A stretch of 64,000 bases of DNA, taken from contig URIZ01000011.1 in assembly GCA_900548005.1 (NCBI GenBank), positions 1 to 64,000 of the forward strand, written 5' to 3'. The position numbers were made by a program, and so were the translations under genes. The notes beneath the pieces were generated by a model that ran no database searches, was not told the DNA's origin, and saw nothing but the letters and a program-made list of their open reading frames with translations. This document shows, piece after piece, positions 8,997-17,333 of the stretch (the first letter of the stretch is position 1; every line of letters starts with the position of its first letter). Origin of the DNA: an uncultured Eubacteriales bacterium. Its GTDB lineage: Bacteria; Bacillota; Clostridia; Christensenellales; CAG-917.

Positions 8997-10577
8997 TCAC
9001 CTCGCCTTGTCCGAGAAGGAAATTCTCGGGTCTACCATTGACATCAGAATATCGCCCAATATCACCGAAATTATCGACAACACCGCATAGAACATCGTAA
9101 GTCCCACAATGACAGCGTTGTCATACACGTTGATTGCCTCGGTGAGCATACGACCTGTGCCGGGAACGGCGTACACGGTTTCTGTGATAATTGCACCAAC
9201 TACCGCTCCAAGTATCGTGCCGGGAATGTTGTGCACAAGCGGAATGATTGCGTTTTTGAGAATGTGCTTGTTGAAGATCTCTCTTTCACTCAAACCGCCC
9301 GATCTTGCAAACTTGACATAATCGGAGTTTTGCTGATCTATCATATATCGTCTAAGCCAGTTCATAAGTCCCGCAACCGCAGGCAGTGCAAGCGAAACGA
9401 TAGGCAAAATATACATCAATTTGCTTGTGGAGTCGATGTCGAATCTTCCGGGCAGTCCCATTTTCATGCCGATTGCACGGAACATAAAGATGTAAGCGAG
9501 CGACGGCACTGCGATGATAAACACAATATAAATCGTACCGAGTTTATCAAGCAATTTGCCTTTGTTTCTTGCCATCATAATGCCGAGAGGCACGCCGAGC
9601 ATATATGCCAAAATAGAAGACAAAATGCCGATGACAAACGAGAAACCGATTCTGGACATGCTGTGTTTGACAGTCCCGACGCTGGTGTAGTTGTCGTTGA
9701 ATCTTTGTTGCGTAAATTCTCCGCCTTTGACAAGCGAATCCGCAACAAACGTTGCCGAGTGCAAATCGTTGGAAGACTCATCTGCGAATCCGGTCGGATA
9801 GTGCGTCAAACTCTTGACGTTGCTTCCTTGACTTTGAGTCATGGTTGTGTATGCGTCAACGCCCTTGTTGACCGCATAAGAAACACCAAGATTTATTTTT
9901 ACGATGTTTTGATGGACGAACGGGAACTTGTTGTCAAAATAGAGCAGATACTTGTGCTCCGTTCCGTTTCCGATGATTGCGGGAGAAAATTTCTTTCCGC
10001 CGTATGCAGGATCGTACCAAGTGAACTTGATGCCCCTTTCACCCACCAATTGATCGTCATCTTCTACATAATGAATCGTATCAACCTTGATAAGATTCTT
10101 GAAGAAAGACCACACTCTTTCAAGTGTAGAATATTCTCTATAAGCAAAAAGCTTTTGCGCTCCGCCCTTTGCAAGCGAAGCTCCTGCCATCACGGCATCG
10201 AGCCTAAGGACTTTATATTTGTTTGAGCTGCAGTATTGCTTGAATCGGGCAACATATTTTGCGGCCGTTGCAGAGTCTTGTCCCTCTGTTCTGCCGATTT
10301 TTGCCGCCTGTTTACGCTCTTCGGTTGTAATTTCGCCGGACTTTTCCAAATCAATCAGATAGTCCGAATACGAATACATAGACAAATAGCCATACTCGTC
10401 CCATTTGGTGTATTTGTAAACGACTTTCTCGTTATTTAGGTATTTGATGAGTTGTTGATCGCCTTTGAACACAAATTCCCTGTCAATCAACGAATACACC
10501 AAAGCCATTACGACGATAACAACGATAACAACGGAAAGCAAGCCGCGTAATAGTCGTTTAAGAAGATACTTTGTCAT
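8997..10577 (-). CDS. oppB: Oligopeptide ABC transporter permease (OppB-like) with long extracellular insertion
   Basis: 526 residues, against about 305-320 for ordinary OppB. The first helix (LLSVVIVVIVVMALVYSLID) is followed by about 280 residues with no membrane segment, containing many Tyr and charged residues and probably extracellular. The normal permease helices then follow from about 310 (IGFSFVIGILSSILAYMLGVPLG) to the end, with the EAA-type loop ARSGGLSEREIFNKHILKNA. Start ATG with an AGAGAG site. The leader contains two hairpins that separate it from oppA. The enlarged outer domain may contact the peptide-binding lipoprotein or the peptidoglycan; that is inference. Confidence 0.88.
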   Translation of the reverse strand: MTKYLLKRLLRGLLSVVIVVIVVMALVYSLIDREFVFKGDQQLIKYLNNEKVVYKYTKWDEYGYLSMYSYSDYLIDLEKSGEITTEERKQAAKIGRTEGQDSATAAKYVARFKQYCSSNKYKVLRLDAVMAGASLAKGGAQKLFAYREYSTLERVWSFFKNLIKVDTIHYVEDDDQLVGERGIKFTWYDPAYGGKKFSPAIIGNGTEHKYLLYFDNKFPFVHQNIVKINLGVSYAVNKGVDAYTTMTQSQGSNVKSLTHYPTGFADESSNDLHSATFVADSLVKGGEFTQQRFNDNYTSVGTVKHSMSRIGFSFVIGILSSILAYMLGVPLGIMMARNKGKLLDKLGTIYIVFIIAVPSLAYIFMFRAIGMKMGLPGRFDIDSTSKLMYILPIVSLALPAVAGLMNWLRRYMIDQQNSDYVKFARSGGLSEREIFNKHILKNAIIPLVHNIPGTILGAVVGAIITETVYAVPGTGRMLTEAINVYDNAVIVGLTMFYAVLSIISVILGDILMSMVDPRISFSDKAR

Positions 10578-10605
10578 AATATAACTCTCTTAAAATATGC
10601 AAAAC

Positions 10606-10675
10606 TCGAAAGAGTGGAAGCCCTCCCACCCTTTCGAAAAATGCATTCCTATCAGCCGATTGCTCGGCTGATAGG
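10606..10675 (-). promoter_or_regulatory. Two hairpins between oppA and oppB
   Basis: Two stem-loops in the 137-bp gap after oppA: TCGAAAGAGTGG / CCACCCTTTCGA (10606-10637) and a perfect 12-bp stem CCTATCAGCCGA / TCGGCTGATAGG with a 4-nt loop (10648-10675). No T-run follows on the minus strand, so they more likely stop 3' exonucleases and give excess oppA message over the membrane subunits, as is common in such operons. Confidence 0.6.
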
Positions 10676-10714
10676 CTTTTGTTGCAATAAATTTTGTCGA
10701 CAATCAATCAAAGA

Positions 10715-12808
10715 TTAATAAATGCCGAGAAGGTGCGTCATGTCGCCGCCCGGGATCATCGTAGCAAGGAACGATGACGGGTCTTGGAAGTCAGGACCCC
10801 AACCGGAGCAGTCATAAATGTTGTAGTTGCACTCGGATCCGGTCTCGCAGTAAAAACCTGCATAATACCATGCATCAACGTCTGTGCTACCGATAATATT
10901 CACTTTAACTTTGCCGCCAAAGACATCTTCGATGTTCTGTTTCAAAGCATTTGCTCTGTTGGTGTAGTTTGCATATTGATAGTACGGATAGTCGATGTAA
11001 ATCGGATTGCTTTCGCTCACTTCCACACCTTGTGCTTTGAGTTCTTCAAGAGCTTTTGCAAAATACTTCTTTGCAACTTCAACATTGTACCATCCGTCAA
11101 AGCCGGAAGAAGAACCAAGTCCTTCGTCTGCAGTCGGATCCCAAACTTTCATTGCGTCTTCACCCATGTCTGCATTGAGTTGCGCTTGAACCATTGCACC
11201 ATAGTACGTGCCTTTTGCAAAAGTCGTGTCTTTGCCGTTGATTTTGACAGTCACGGCTTTGCTAAGTTGCACAAACGAGCCTGGAGTGTACATGTTGCCA
11301 AGAGAATAAAGTGCTGCATCATCTCCGACGACTTGTGCGTTGTACGTAACCTTGTTGATAGATCTTGCAAGTGCCATACGGAAGTTTGCATTGCTGAACG
11401 CCTTGTTGGTCACAGCTTTTTGCGCTGCGGTTTGCGGAGAAGCAAGGCCAAAACTTTGGATATCTTCGTATGCTGCGCGGTTGATGTTCACATAGAAACC
11501 GAATGCGGTTGCGTCCGTTGCGGAAACGTAAATCCAATCATTATGATCTTTCCTTGCAAGTGCAAGTGTCGTTGCGTTGAGACCTGCACCGTCAATCACG
11601 CCGCTGATAGCGTCATTGTATGTTGCGGTGGGGTCGTTGTTTGCTTGATAGCTGATCCAAGTCAAAGTCTTGACGTTGATGCCGTCTTTGTTCCAGTAAA
11701 GCGGGTTTGCGGAGAAGACGATCTTGTTCTTTGCGGTGTAGTTGCTCACAACGTACGGACCGCAGCTCACGATATATTCGGGAGATGTTGCATACTTTTC
11801 ACCGACAGACTCTGCATAAGCTTTGCAGAACGGAGAAAGCGGATTGTAGTTGAACATAGAAAGGAAGTAGGAACACGGCTCTTCAAGAGTGTATTCAACA
11901 GTGTGTGCGTCAACTGCCTTTACGCCGACTTCTGACATTTCAACTTCACCTGCCATATATGCTGCAGCATTCTTGATGACGCCAGCAACAAGGTATGCGG
12001 TTTTGTTTGCATCCAATGCTCTTTGGAGACCGTCAACAAAGTCGGTTGCAGTCAAATCTGCATATTTCTTGCCGTCTTTGTCTGCCCATGCAAGACCTTC
12101 ACGGAGATGGAAAGTGTAGGTCAAGCCGTCTTCGGAAACATTCCAAGAAGAAGCAAGCGCGCCTTTGGGTTGTCCTTCGCAATCATATTCGATAAGTCCG
12201 TCGACTGTATTGATAATCGCCCTTGCGTCAGGAGCTCTGTTGGTTGAAAGGATGTCCCATGTTTTAGGATCGGATGTGTACGCAAGCGTGTATGAATCTT
12301 TCAAAGTGTAACCTTTATCTTTGAGATAGGACTTTGCCCATTCCTCGTAAGTGCCGGTGCCTTTAAGTTTTGCATATTGCGCTTTCATTGCAGTACGATC
12401 TGCGGCAGTAATGAAAGTGGTTGCAACAAGTACGTTGTGGAAACGTTCGCTGTCATTACCCCAAAGAGTGGGAGACACAGTGTTGGGAGCAACTCTGCTC
12501 ATAGCAAAAGTACCACCTTGTGAACTGGTCGGAATGAAAGTGCCGCTTTCAAGCAACTTCGCCTCGGCGAGTGCCATAAGAGCATATCTTTCATCGGTAT
12601 CCTTTGCTGCGGTTGCTTTTTGATAAACCGAGTAGAAATCACCAAGCGCGGCTTGATAAATCTCATCAGAAATTTGCGCGTAAGTCTTATCCGGGTTCGG
12701 AGTGGGATTATCGGGTTTGTTGTTCTTGTCGCAAGCGACGAACAGTCCGACTGCAAGCACGAGAACCAAAATCATAGCCAAAACAGCAATAATTCTTCTT
12801 TGCTTCAT
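10715..12808 (-). CDS. oppA: Oligopeptide-binding lipoprotein (OppA-like, SBP family 5)
   Basis: 697 residues. A lipoprotein signal peptide (hydrophobic IIAVLAMILVLVLAVG) ends with the lipobox LFVAC, so the mature protein is lipid-anchored outside. The body follows family 5 peptide-binding proteins: an N-terminal lobe with VDGLIEYDCEGQPKGALASSW, then YTFHLREGLAWADKDG, VEYTLEEPCSYFLSMF and the NANFRMALARSINK region. The length is somewhat above the family norm (about 540-600). Strong AGGAGGT site. First gene of the opp operon; supplies peptides to OppBCDF. Confidence 0.92.
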   Translation of the reverse strand: MKQRRIIAVLAMILVLVLAVGLFVACDKNNKPDNPTPNPDKTYAQISDEIYQAALGDFYSVYQKATAAKDTDERYALMALAEAKLLESGTFIPTSSQGGTFAMSRVAPNTVSPTLWGNDSERFHNVLVATTFITAADRTAMKAQYAKLKGTGTYEEWAKSYLKDKGYTLKDSYTLAYTSDPKTWDILSTNRAPDARAIINTVDGLIEYDCEGQPKGALASSWNVSEDGLTYTFHLREGLAWADKDGKKYADLTATDFVDGLQRALDANKTAYLVAGVIKNAAAYMAGEVEMSEVGVKAVDAHTVEYTLEEPCSYFLSMFNYNPLSPFCKAYAESVGEKYATSPEYIVSCGPYVVSNYTAKNKIVFSANPLYWNKDGINVKTLTWISYQANNDPTATYNDAISGVIDGAGLNATTLALARKDHNDWIYVSATDATAFGFYVNINRAAYEDIQSFGLASPQTAAQKAVTNKAFSNANFRMALARSINKVTYNAQVVGDDAALYSLGNMYTPGSFVQLSKAVTVKINGKDTTFAKGTYYGAMVQAQLNADMGEDAMKVWDPTADEGLGSSSGFDGWYNVEVAKKYFAKALEELKAQGVEVSESNPIYIDYPYYQYANYTNRANALKQNIEDVFGGKVKVNIIGSTDVDAWYYAGFYCETGSECNYNIYDCSGWGPDFQDPSSFLATMIPGGDMTHLLGIY

Positions 12809-13514
12809 TGTTTGTTACCTCCTGATTTGTTTTTTTAGGTTTTTGATTTGTGTTTATTATAAGTGCATATCCCGAATCTGTAAACTATTTTTTTCTGTTT
12901 TTCAAAAAAATTATTTTTATGCAAAATTTTAATCTTTTCAATCTTGTTTTTCACAAAACCTCATTTTTACGTCACTTTTCCGTACATTTTTGCGTTTTTG
13001 TATTGCCATTTCGCCGTTTTACACCCGTTTTTTTGCCTTTTCCCACACCAAAACATCGGTTGTGCAACCGCAATTTTTCGTTGCTTTTATGCATAATAAC
13101 CCTTAAATTGCATAAAAATAAATTTTTTTGTATAAGACATTTTACGCTATTTGAGCAAATTTGTTACAAATCCCGCAAAAATATCAAACTTTATTTGTGC
13201 TTTTTGCAAATTATACTGTATATTTACTCACACTTTTGCAAGATTATGCCATATTATGCACGTCTTTTATATCCGCCCCGCTTCCCCCGCCTTTACACGC
13301 GTATTCTCATATACGCGCGCCCGCGCATGCACACGCACAATACATACGCACGCATATACGTACACAATTGCACGCGTACACGCACGCGTTCAATATATAT
13401 ATGGGGGGGGTGGAACAATCCGAACAAGAAGTACGCTCCGAATGAGCAGAGTGCATGTACAAGTACGCTCCGAATAGGTGACCGTTACGGGCACATCTAA
13501 TATCATTTTTCCTT
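12809..13514. other. Long AT-rich intergenic region upstream of oppA with an alternating purine-pyrimidine tract
   Basis: About 700 bp with no supported gene. 12830-13250 is AT-rich with many T-tracts and should contain the opp promoter. 13308-13402 alternates purine and pyrimidine (GCGCGC, CATGCACACGCAC, CGCATATACGTACAC), followed by a run of eight G at 13403-13410. Then the 15-mer AAGTACGCTCCGAAT occurs twice, at 13429-13443 and 13461-13475. Frames open through this region are T-rich low-complexity artefacts. Confidence 0.6.
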
Positions 13515-13609
13515 GTCATCCTGAGCGAAGTCGAAGGATCTAGCGTAGCGAAAAGAATAAGCAAGATATGCGCCTTACGGCTGGATGTTTCGACAGGCTC
13601 AACATGACA
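13515..13609. repeat. Dispersed repeat R4, copy a (MITE-like)
   Basis: Begins GTCATCCTGAGCGAAG and ends with GGCTCAACATGAC, giving imperfect terminal inverted repeats (GTCATcCTGAGC against GTCATgtTGAGC) about 95 bp apart. The same GTCATCCTGAGC...TCGAAGGATCT unit recurs at 57818 and a related unit near 53998. Very similar non-coding repeats occur in many unrelated bacterial genomes (general knowledge, not checked here). Confidence 0.65.
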
Positions 13610-13643
13610 ATATGGAGAATTTTGAATTTCACCGCTTAAAAAT

Positions 13644-13802
13644 ACCAAGCCGACAATCTTGCGAAACTGTGGCAGGAGTTTTTATCCGTGACCAGACTGA
13701 TAGCAAAGATTTTCGGCGCGGTTAGTAGAACAATAAGCCTAATGCGGCTCTCGGCGTTGCTTGCTTGCAAGCTATGCCGTTGCCGCCATGACGGCTTTTG
13801 TT
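13644..13802 (+). repeat. Dispersed repeat R2, copy a (long form)
   Basis: About 160 bp beginning ACCAAGCCGACAATCTTGCG and ending with GCCGCCATGACGGCTTTTG. It contains the near-palindrome CGGCGTTGCTTG...CAAGCTATGCCG. The same sequence in reverse lies at 53294-53447; the right part alone occurs at 32385-32442 and the left part alone near 57340-57385. The ends carry AAGCC / GGCTT inverted repeats. No coding potential. Confidence 0.75.
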
Positions 13803-13855
13803 CTAGCTATTTAGCGCGTTTTCTAAGCGTGTCCAAACAGATGAATGATGCAGCA

Positions 13856-13983
13856 CTAAGAGTGCGATATTGAGATGAAGAGCGCGAAAAAGCCCCTTGT
13901 CCAGCAACCCTAACGTACAAAGCGTACGTGAGTTGTTGACAAGGGGCTTTGACAAAGCTATTCGCTCAATAGCGCACTCTTAG
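13856..13983 (-). repeat. R1 two-tier hairpin element, copy a, at the 3' end of the FAD oxidoreductase gene
   Basis: Outer arms 13856-13874 and 13965-13983 (CTAAGAGTGCGATATTGAG against CTAAGAGTGCGCTATTGAG) pair over 19 bp with one mismatch and include the stop codon of the gene ending at 13980. Inner arms AGCCCCTTGTC (13891) and GACAAGGGGCT (13938) pair perfectly. A central CAAC..ACGTAC-loop-GTACGT..GTTG hairpin caps it. Conserved single-stranded parts are ATGAAGAGC and GACAAAGCTATTCG. A remnant of another copy precedes it (TAGCTATTTAGCGCG at about 13806). Confidence 0.85.
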
Positions 13984-15335
13984 AAGAAGCGGGCGACAAG
14001 ATCCTTGGAATACTGCACAGTCTCTTCCATATCGCCGAAGCTCATGATCTCGCCGGCATAGTAGGTGTTGAGATTGCCTTGCATTGCCTCGACTTTCTCA
14101 TACCAACCATCGGCGTAGTCTTTCTCGAAGACGTGCGGGAAATAATACCACTTTCTCTCGTAGACGCATTTGTCGATGTCGATGTTGCAGAGTTTCATAT
14201 CGTCCCAAGCCATCTTCTTTGCTTCTTCGTAGGTCTTGAGTTCCTTACCCTTGTAGTTTCTGAGCACGTAGGTGGTGAGAACCTGGTTGGGTTCGTTTGC
14301 CCATCTGTGATAGAAGACCATAAGGTGTCCGAGACGTTCGGGAACCATGTTGTCGAAGAGATAGCCTGACATATCGGGATAATACGTGCCGGGTTTGCAA
14401 GTGATTGCGGTGACGTCGTAACGCTCGTAGTCGATCTTGGAAAAGAGTTTCTTTTCATCTTCGGTGGCGTCGAAGTAGTTGGGCATGTATTGAAGCGGAG
14501 ATGTGATGATGATCTTGTCATACTCTTCCATATCTTCGCCGATATAGACTTGCACTTTGCCGTTTTGACGCGTAACCTTGGTGATGTTCACGTTAAGGCG
14601 TGCGGGATGTTGAAGTTTTGCATTGACTGCTTCGTAAATGCTTTGCGTACCGTCTTTCCAAGTCCAAAGGTCTTTGTTGACGAAATACATTGCCGTTGCG
14701 AAGTCAAGGTATTTGAGAACGTATGCCGCGGGAATTTCATCGAAGAAACCATAACCGAATGCGGTGTACGGTCCGATCCAAATCTCTTGTGCAAGAGGCA
14801 CTTTGTTCATCTTGCAGAAATCGGTAAAGTTCATGCAAAGGTCTTTAAGGTTGGGGTTTTCACCAACGACGTGTTCGCCGGTGACGGGATCGTATCCGTC
14901 GTATTTACCTTCGGAAATTCCCTTGTGTCCGGTGTATTCGTATCCTTTATACTTGGTCGCAAGCAACGTGCCGAGTTTCTTGACTTGGGACTTCATGCGA
15001 AGAAGGTGCGGGATAAGGAACGGATTCTTTTTGGGATCGAACGGATCGTAGGGCTTGCCGTTTTGTCTGCGGTATGCGCGTTCAAGTTTCGGACCGTTGT
15101 GGTCCACTCCGCCGAAAAGTTCGAGTTCATGCACGGCGTGATAGGTGGGGCAACCCATAATTGCGCCCATTTCAAATCTCTTGCCGTCGTGGTAGGGAGA
15201 GTGGCACTTGCCGCCGACGTGATCTTCTTTTTCAAGAATTGCGTAATCGGTATAGCCATTCTTTTCAAGATGTACTGCCGCGCTCAGTCCCGCAGGACCG
15301 CCGCCGATGATACAAATCTTTTCATTCTTTGCCAT
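13980..15335 (-). CDS. FAD/NAD(P)-dependent oxidoreductase, amine-oxidase-like
   Basis: 451 residues starting at ATG 15335 (AAGGAGATAATT just upstream); an upstream in-frame ATG lacks a site. The N-terminus is a classic dinucleotide-binding fold: ICIIGGGPAGLSAAVHLEKN, an acidic strand end at AILEKEDHVGGKCHS and a GAIMG loop, as in flavin-containing amine oxidase or protoporphyrinogen-oxidase-like enzymes. The rest has no diagnostic motif that fixes the substrate. Divergent from the acyl ligase cassette, so it may act on a lipid or carotenoid-like product (inference). The stop codon lies in the outer arm of an R1 hairpin. Confidence 0.7.
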   Translation of the reverse strand: MAKNEKICIIGGGPAGLSAAVHLEKNGYTDYAILEKEDHVGGKCHSPYHDGKRFEMGAIMGCPTYHAVHELELFGGVDHNGPKLERAYRRQNGKPYDPFDPKKNPFLIPHLLRMKSQVKKLGTLLATKYKGYEYTGHKGISEGKYDGYDPVTGEHVVGENPNLKDLCMNFTDFCKMNKVPLAQEIWIGPYTAFGYGFFDEIPAAYVLKYLDFATAMYFVNKDLWTWKDGTQSIYEAVNAKLQHPARLNVNITKVTRQNGKVQVYIGEDMEEYDKIIITSPLQYMPNYFDATEDEKKLFSKIDYERYDVTAITCKPGTYYPDMSGYLFDNMVPERLGHLMVFYHRWANEPNQVLTTYVLRNYKGKELKTYEEAKKMAWDDMKLCNIDIDKCVYERKWYYFPHVFEKDYADGWYEKVEAMQGNLNTYYAGEIMSFGDMEETVQYSKDLVARFF

Positions 15336-15510
15336 AATTATCTCCTTTTTGACAATATATTTTTTATTTTCAGGTTTGCAAAATAAAATACAGTTTGTCA
15401 ATAATGTCTTTAATATTGTTATACCACCATTTTTAATGATTGTAAATAGTCATTTCAAATTTTATCAATATTTTTTTATCAATAATTTCGCAGTTTTTGC
15501 AAATTAGGTA

Positions 15511-15539
15511 TTAACATCGCAAAAACCGCGTGCTATAAT
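15511..15539 (+). promoter_or_regulatory. Promoter of the acyl-ligase cassette
   Basis: TTAACA (15511-15516), 17-bp spacer, TATAAT (15534-15539), 29 bp before the ATG of the acyl ligase gene. A good sigma-A type match in an AT-rich divergent region. Confidence 0.7.
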
Positions 15540-15567
15540 ACTCTTGACAAACATCAAGGAGAAAATT

Positions 15568-16926
15568 ATGAGATTTTGCTCTTTTGAAGAACTTTTACGC
15601 TTCAATGCGGAAAACCACACCAACTCCGTCGCACTGACCTTCGACAAGGACGGGGAGCTATTCCACGTCACGTATTCGGAGTTTTTTGACGGCGTAATGG
15701 AAAGAAAGGCGCAGCTTGAAAAAGAGCCTGCCAACTGCGTAGGTATACTTCAAGCCCCGAGCGCAAGCTGGATGGTGGACACATTTGCAAGCGTGCTTGC
15801 AGGCAAACAGACGGTGCTTCTCGATCCCATGCAAGAGCCTGCCACCGTGCAAAAAATGGTGACCGCAACAGACGTTGCTCTGCTGCTCACGGACGAGCTG
15901 ACCGCTCCGTTTTTGCACGCGATAAAGACCGCTCCCGTGGAAAACGTGACACGCGCGCAAGGCGAAGGAGATATTCTCTTCTTCACGTCCGGCACAACCA
16001 ATCTGTCAAAAGCCGTGGTGCTCACAAGCGCATCCCTTTGTTCAAGCGCGTGGAACGGACAACAAAAACTCGCCTGCAATCAAAGCGACAATCTCTTGTG
16101 CCTTCTTCCGCTCACCCACGTGTTCGGATTTGTATGCTCGATGCTTTGGCCCATGTCGCAAGGCGCGCAAATCTCGCTGACAAGGGGGCTGAGATACATT
16201 CCGCTTGACTGCAAATACTTCAAACCGACCGTCGTGTCCGTTGTGCCGTCCGTGCTGAAATTCTTGATTGCAACCAATGCGCTCAACGACGAATTGCGTG
16301 TCATTTTGGTGGGCGCAGGTCCTGCGAGCGAACAAATGCTTGCCGCCGCAAAGGCAAAAGGCATAGAAGTGCGTTTTGGCTACGGGCTTACGGAAACTTC
16401 CAGCGGCGTTGCCATAAGCTGCGGTGACGATCCGTTTGCCATGTCTGTCTGCCCCGACGACACCATAACCATTGCAGATGACGGCGAGATTCTCATATCC
16501 GCCCCAACCTGCATGATGAAAGGATACTACAAAGACGAACAAGCCACTCGCCAAGTGCTTGAAAACGGCGTATTCCACTCGGGAGATCTCGGCAAATTCG
16601 ACAAGGACGGCAACTTGCATATCACAGGGCGCAAAAAGGATATTCTCGTGCTTGAAAACGGCACGAAAATCTATCTTGCCGAATGGGAAGCGGAGCTGCA
16701 ATCCGCGCTGAAAATCGATGACGTCGCGCTCAATCTCGTCGGCAACGCAATCACGCTGTTTGTTGGCAACAAAGACGGCAACGTGGACGAAAACAAGGTG
16801 AAAGATGACGTGAACAGGTTCAACTCGTCCCACACTTTCGATCAACAAATCGTAGGTGTAAAGGTGCTTGACACCGCCCTGCCGCGCACCGCAACCGGCA
16901 AAGTGAAACGCTACGCTTTGCAATAA
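15568..16926 (+). CDS. AMP-forming acyl ligase (acyl-CoA/acyl-ACP synthetase family)
   Basis: 452 residues from ATG 15568 (AAGGAGAAAATT upstream). Adenylate-forming motifs are visible: the P-loop-like LFFTSGTTNLSKAVVLT near 140-155, the FGYGLTETSSG motif near 270, HSGDLGKFDKDGNLHITGRKKD (hinge) near 340-360, and a C-terminal PRTATGKVKRYAL with the catalytic Lys. It activates a carboxylic, probably fatty, acid as acyl-AMP and passes it to CoA or to the adjacent carrier protein. It is shorter than typical (about 500-550). The next genes encode an acyl carrier protein and a thioesterase, which favours transfer to the carrier. Confidence 0.85.
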   Translation: MRFCSFEELLRFNAENHTNSVALTFDKDGELFHVTYSEFFDGVMERKAQLEKEPANCVGILQAPSASWMVDTFASVLAGKQTVLLDPMQEPATVQKMVTATDVALLLTDELTAPFLHAIKTAPVENVTRAQGEGDILFFTSGTTNLSKAVVLTSASLCSSAWNGQQKLACNQSDNLLCLLPLTHVFGFVCSMLWPMSQGAQISLTRGLRYIPLDCKYFKPTVVSVVPSVLKFLIATNALNDELRVILVGAGPASEQMLAAAKAKGIEVRFGYGLTETSSGVAISCGDDPFAMSVCPDDTITIADDGEILISAPTCMMKGYYKDEQATRQVLENGVFHSGDLGKFDKDGNLHITGRKKDILVLENGTKIYLAEWEAELQSALKIDDVALNLVGNAITLFVGNKDGNVDENKVKDDVNRFNSSHTFDQQIVGVKVLDTALPRTATGKVKRYALQ

Positions 16927-17027
16927 ACACAAAAAAATAAAAAAAAGCTGCTGTGCGCATTTGCTTGCAATCGCCGCATCATAGAACGCAAAAAGCAACC
17001 GCTTTTTCACCATTCAAAAGGAGCATT

Positions 17028-17294
17028 ATGGCAACTCAATTCACCAAGGAACAAATCCAAGCAAACCTGACAAAACTTGTCAAACAATACATCCCTTCCT
17101 TGCAAGACGAAGAGATAACACGTGACACGCCAATCAACTCCAAGGGCTACGAATCTCTCAACTACATTCTCATCATCTGCACTCTTGAGAGCGACTACGG
17201 CGTGAAAATCCCCGACAAAGTGTGGATGAAACTCAACACTGTCGGTGACGTTGTGGACACCGTCTTCAATATGACGCAAAAGAACGCAAAGTGA
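17028..17294 (+). CDS. Acyl carrier protein
   Basis: 88 residues, the normal size of an acyl carrier protein. The attachment site reads GYESLNYI, so Ser is preserved but the usual Asp of DSL is Glu. The four-helix pattern and the C-terminal LNTVGDVVDTVF helix fit. ATG 17028 follows AAAGGAGCATT. It sits between the acyl ligase and a thioesterase, so it is probably dedicated to this pathway and not the housekeeping FabF-cluster carrier. It needs a phosphopantetheinyl transferase encoded elsewhere. Confidence 0.85.
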   Translation: MATQFTKEQIQANLTKLVKQYIPSLQDEEITRDTPINSKGYESLNYILIICTLESDYGVKIPDKVWMKLNTVGDVVDTVFNMTQKNAK

Positions 17295-17333
17295 CCGAAA
17301 CGGCGGTTTATCCACCGCTTTTTGCAAGATAAA

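Noticed and set aside
13429..13475. Direct repeats suggesting a CRISPR array
   Set aside because: Only two 15-mer copies with a 17-bp gap, no further units and no cas genes in the window.
12850..13500. Long plus-strand open frame of about 216 residues upstream of oppA
   Set aside because: Phe/Tyr/Cys/His-rich low-complexity translation of T-rich and purine-pyrimidine alternating DNA, with no ribosome-binding site.
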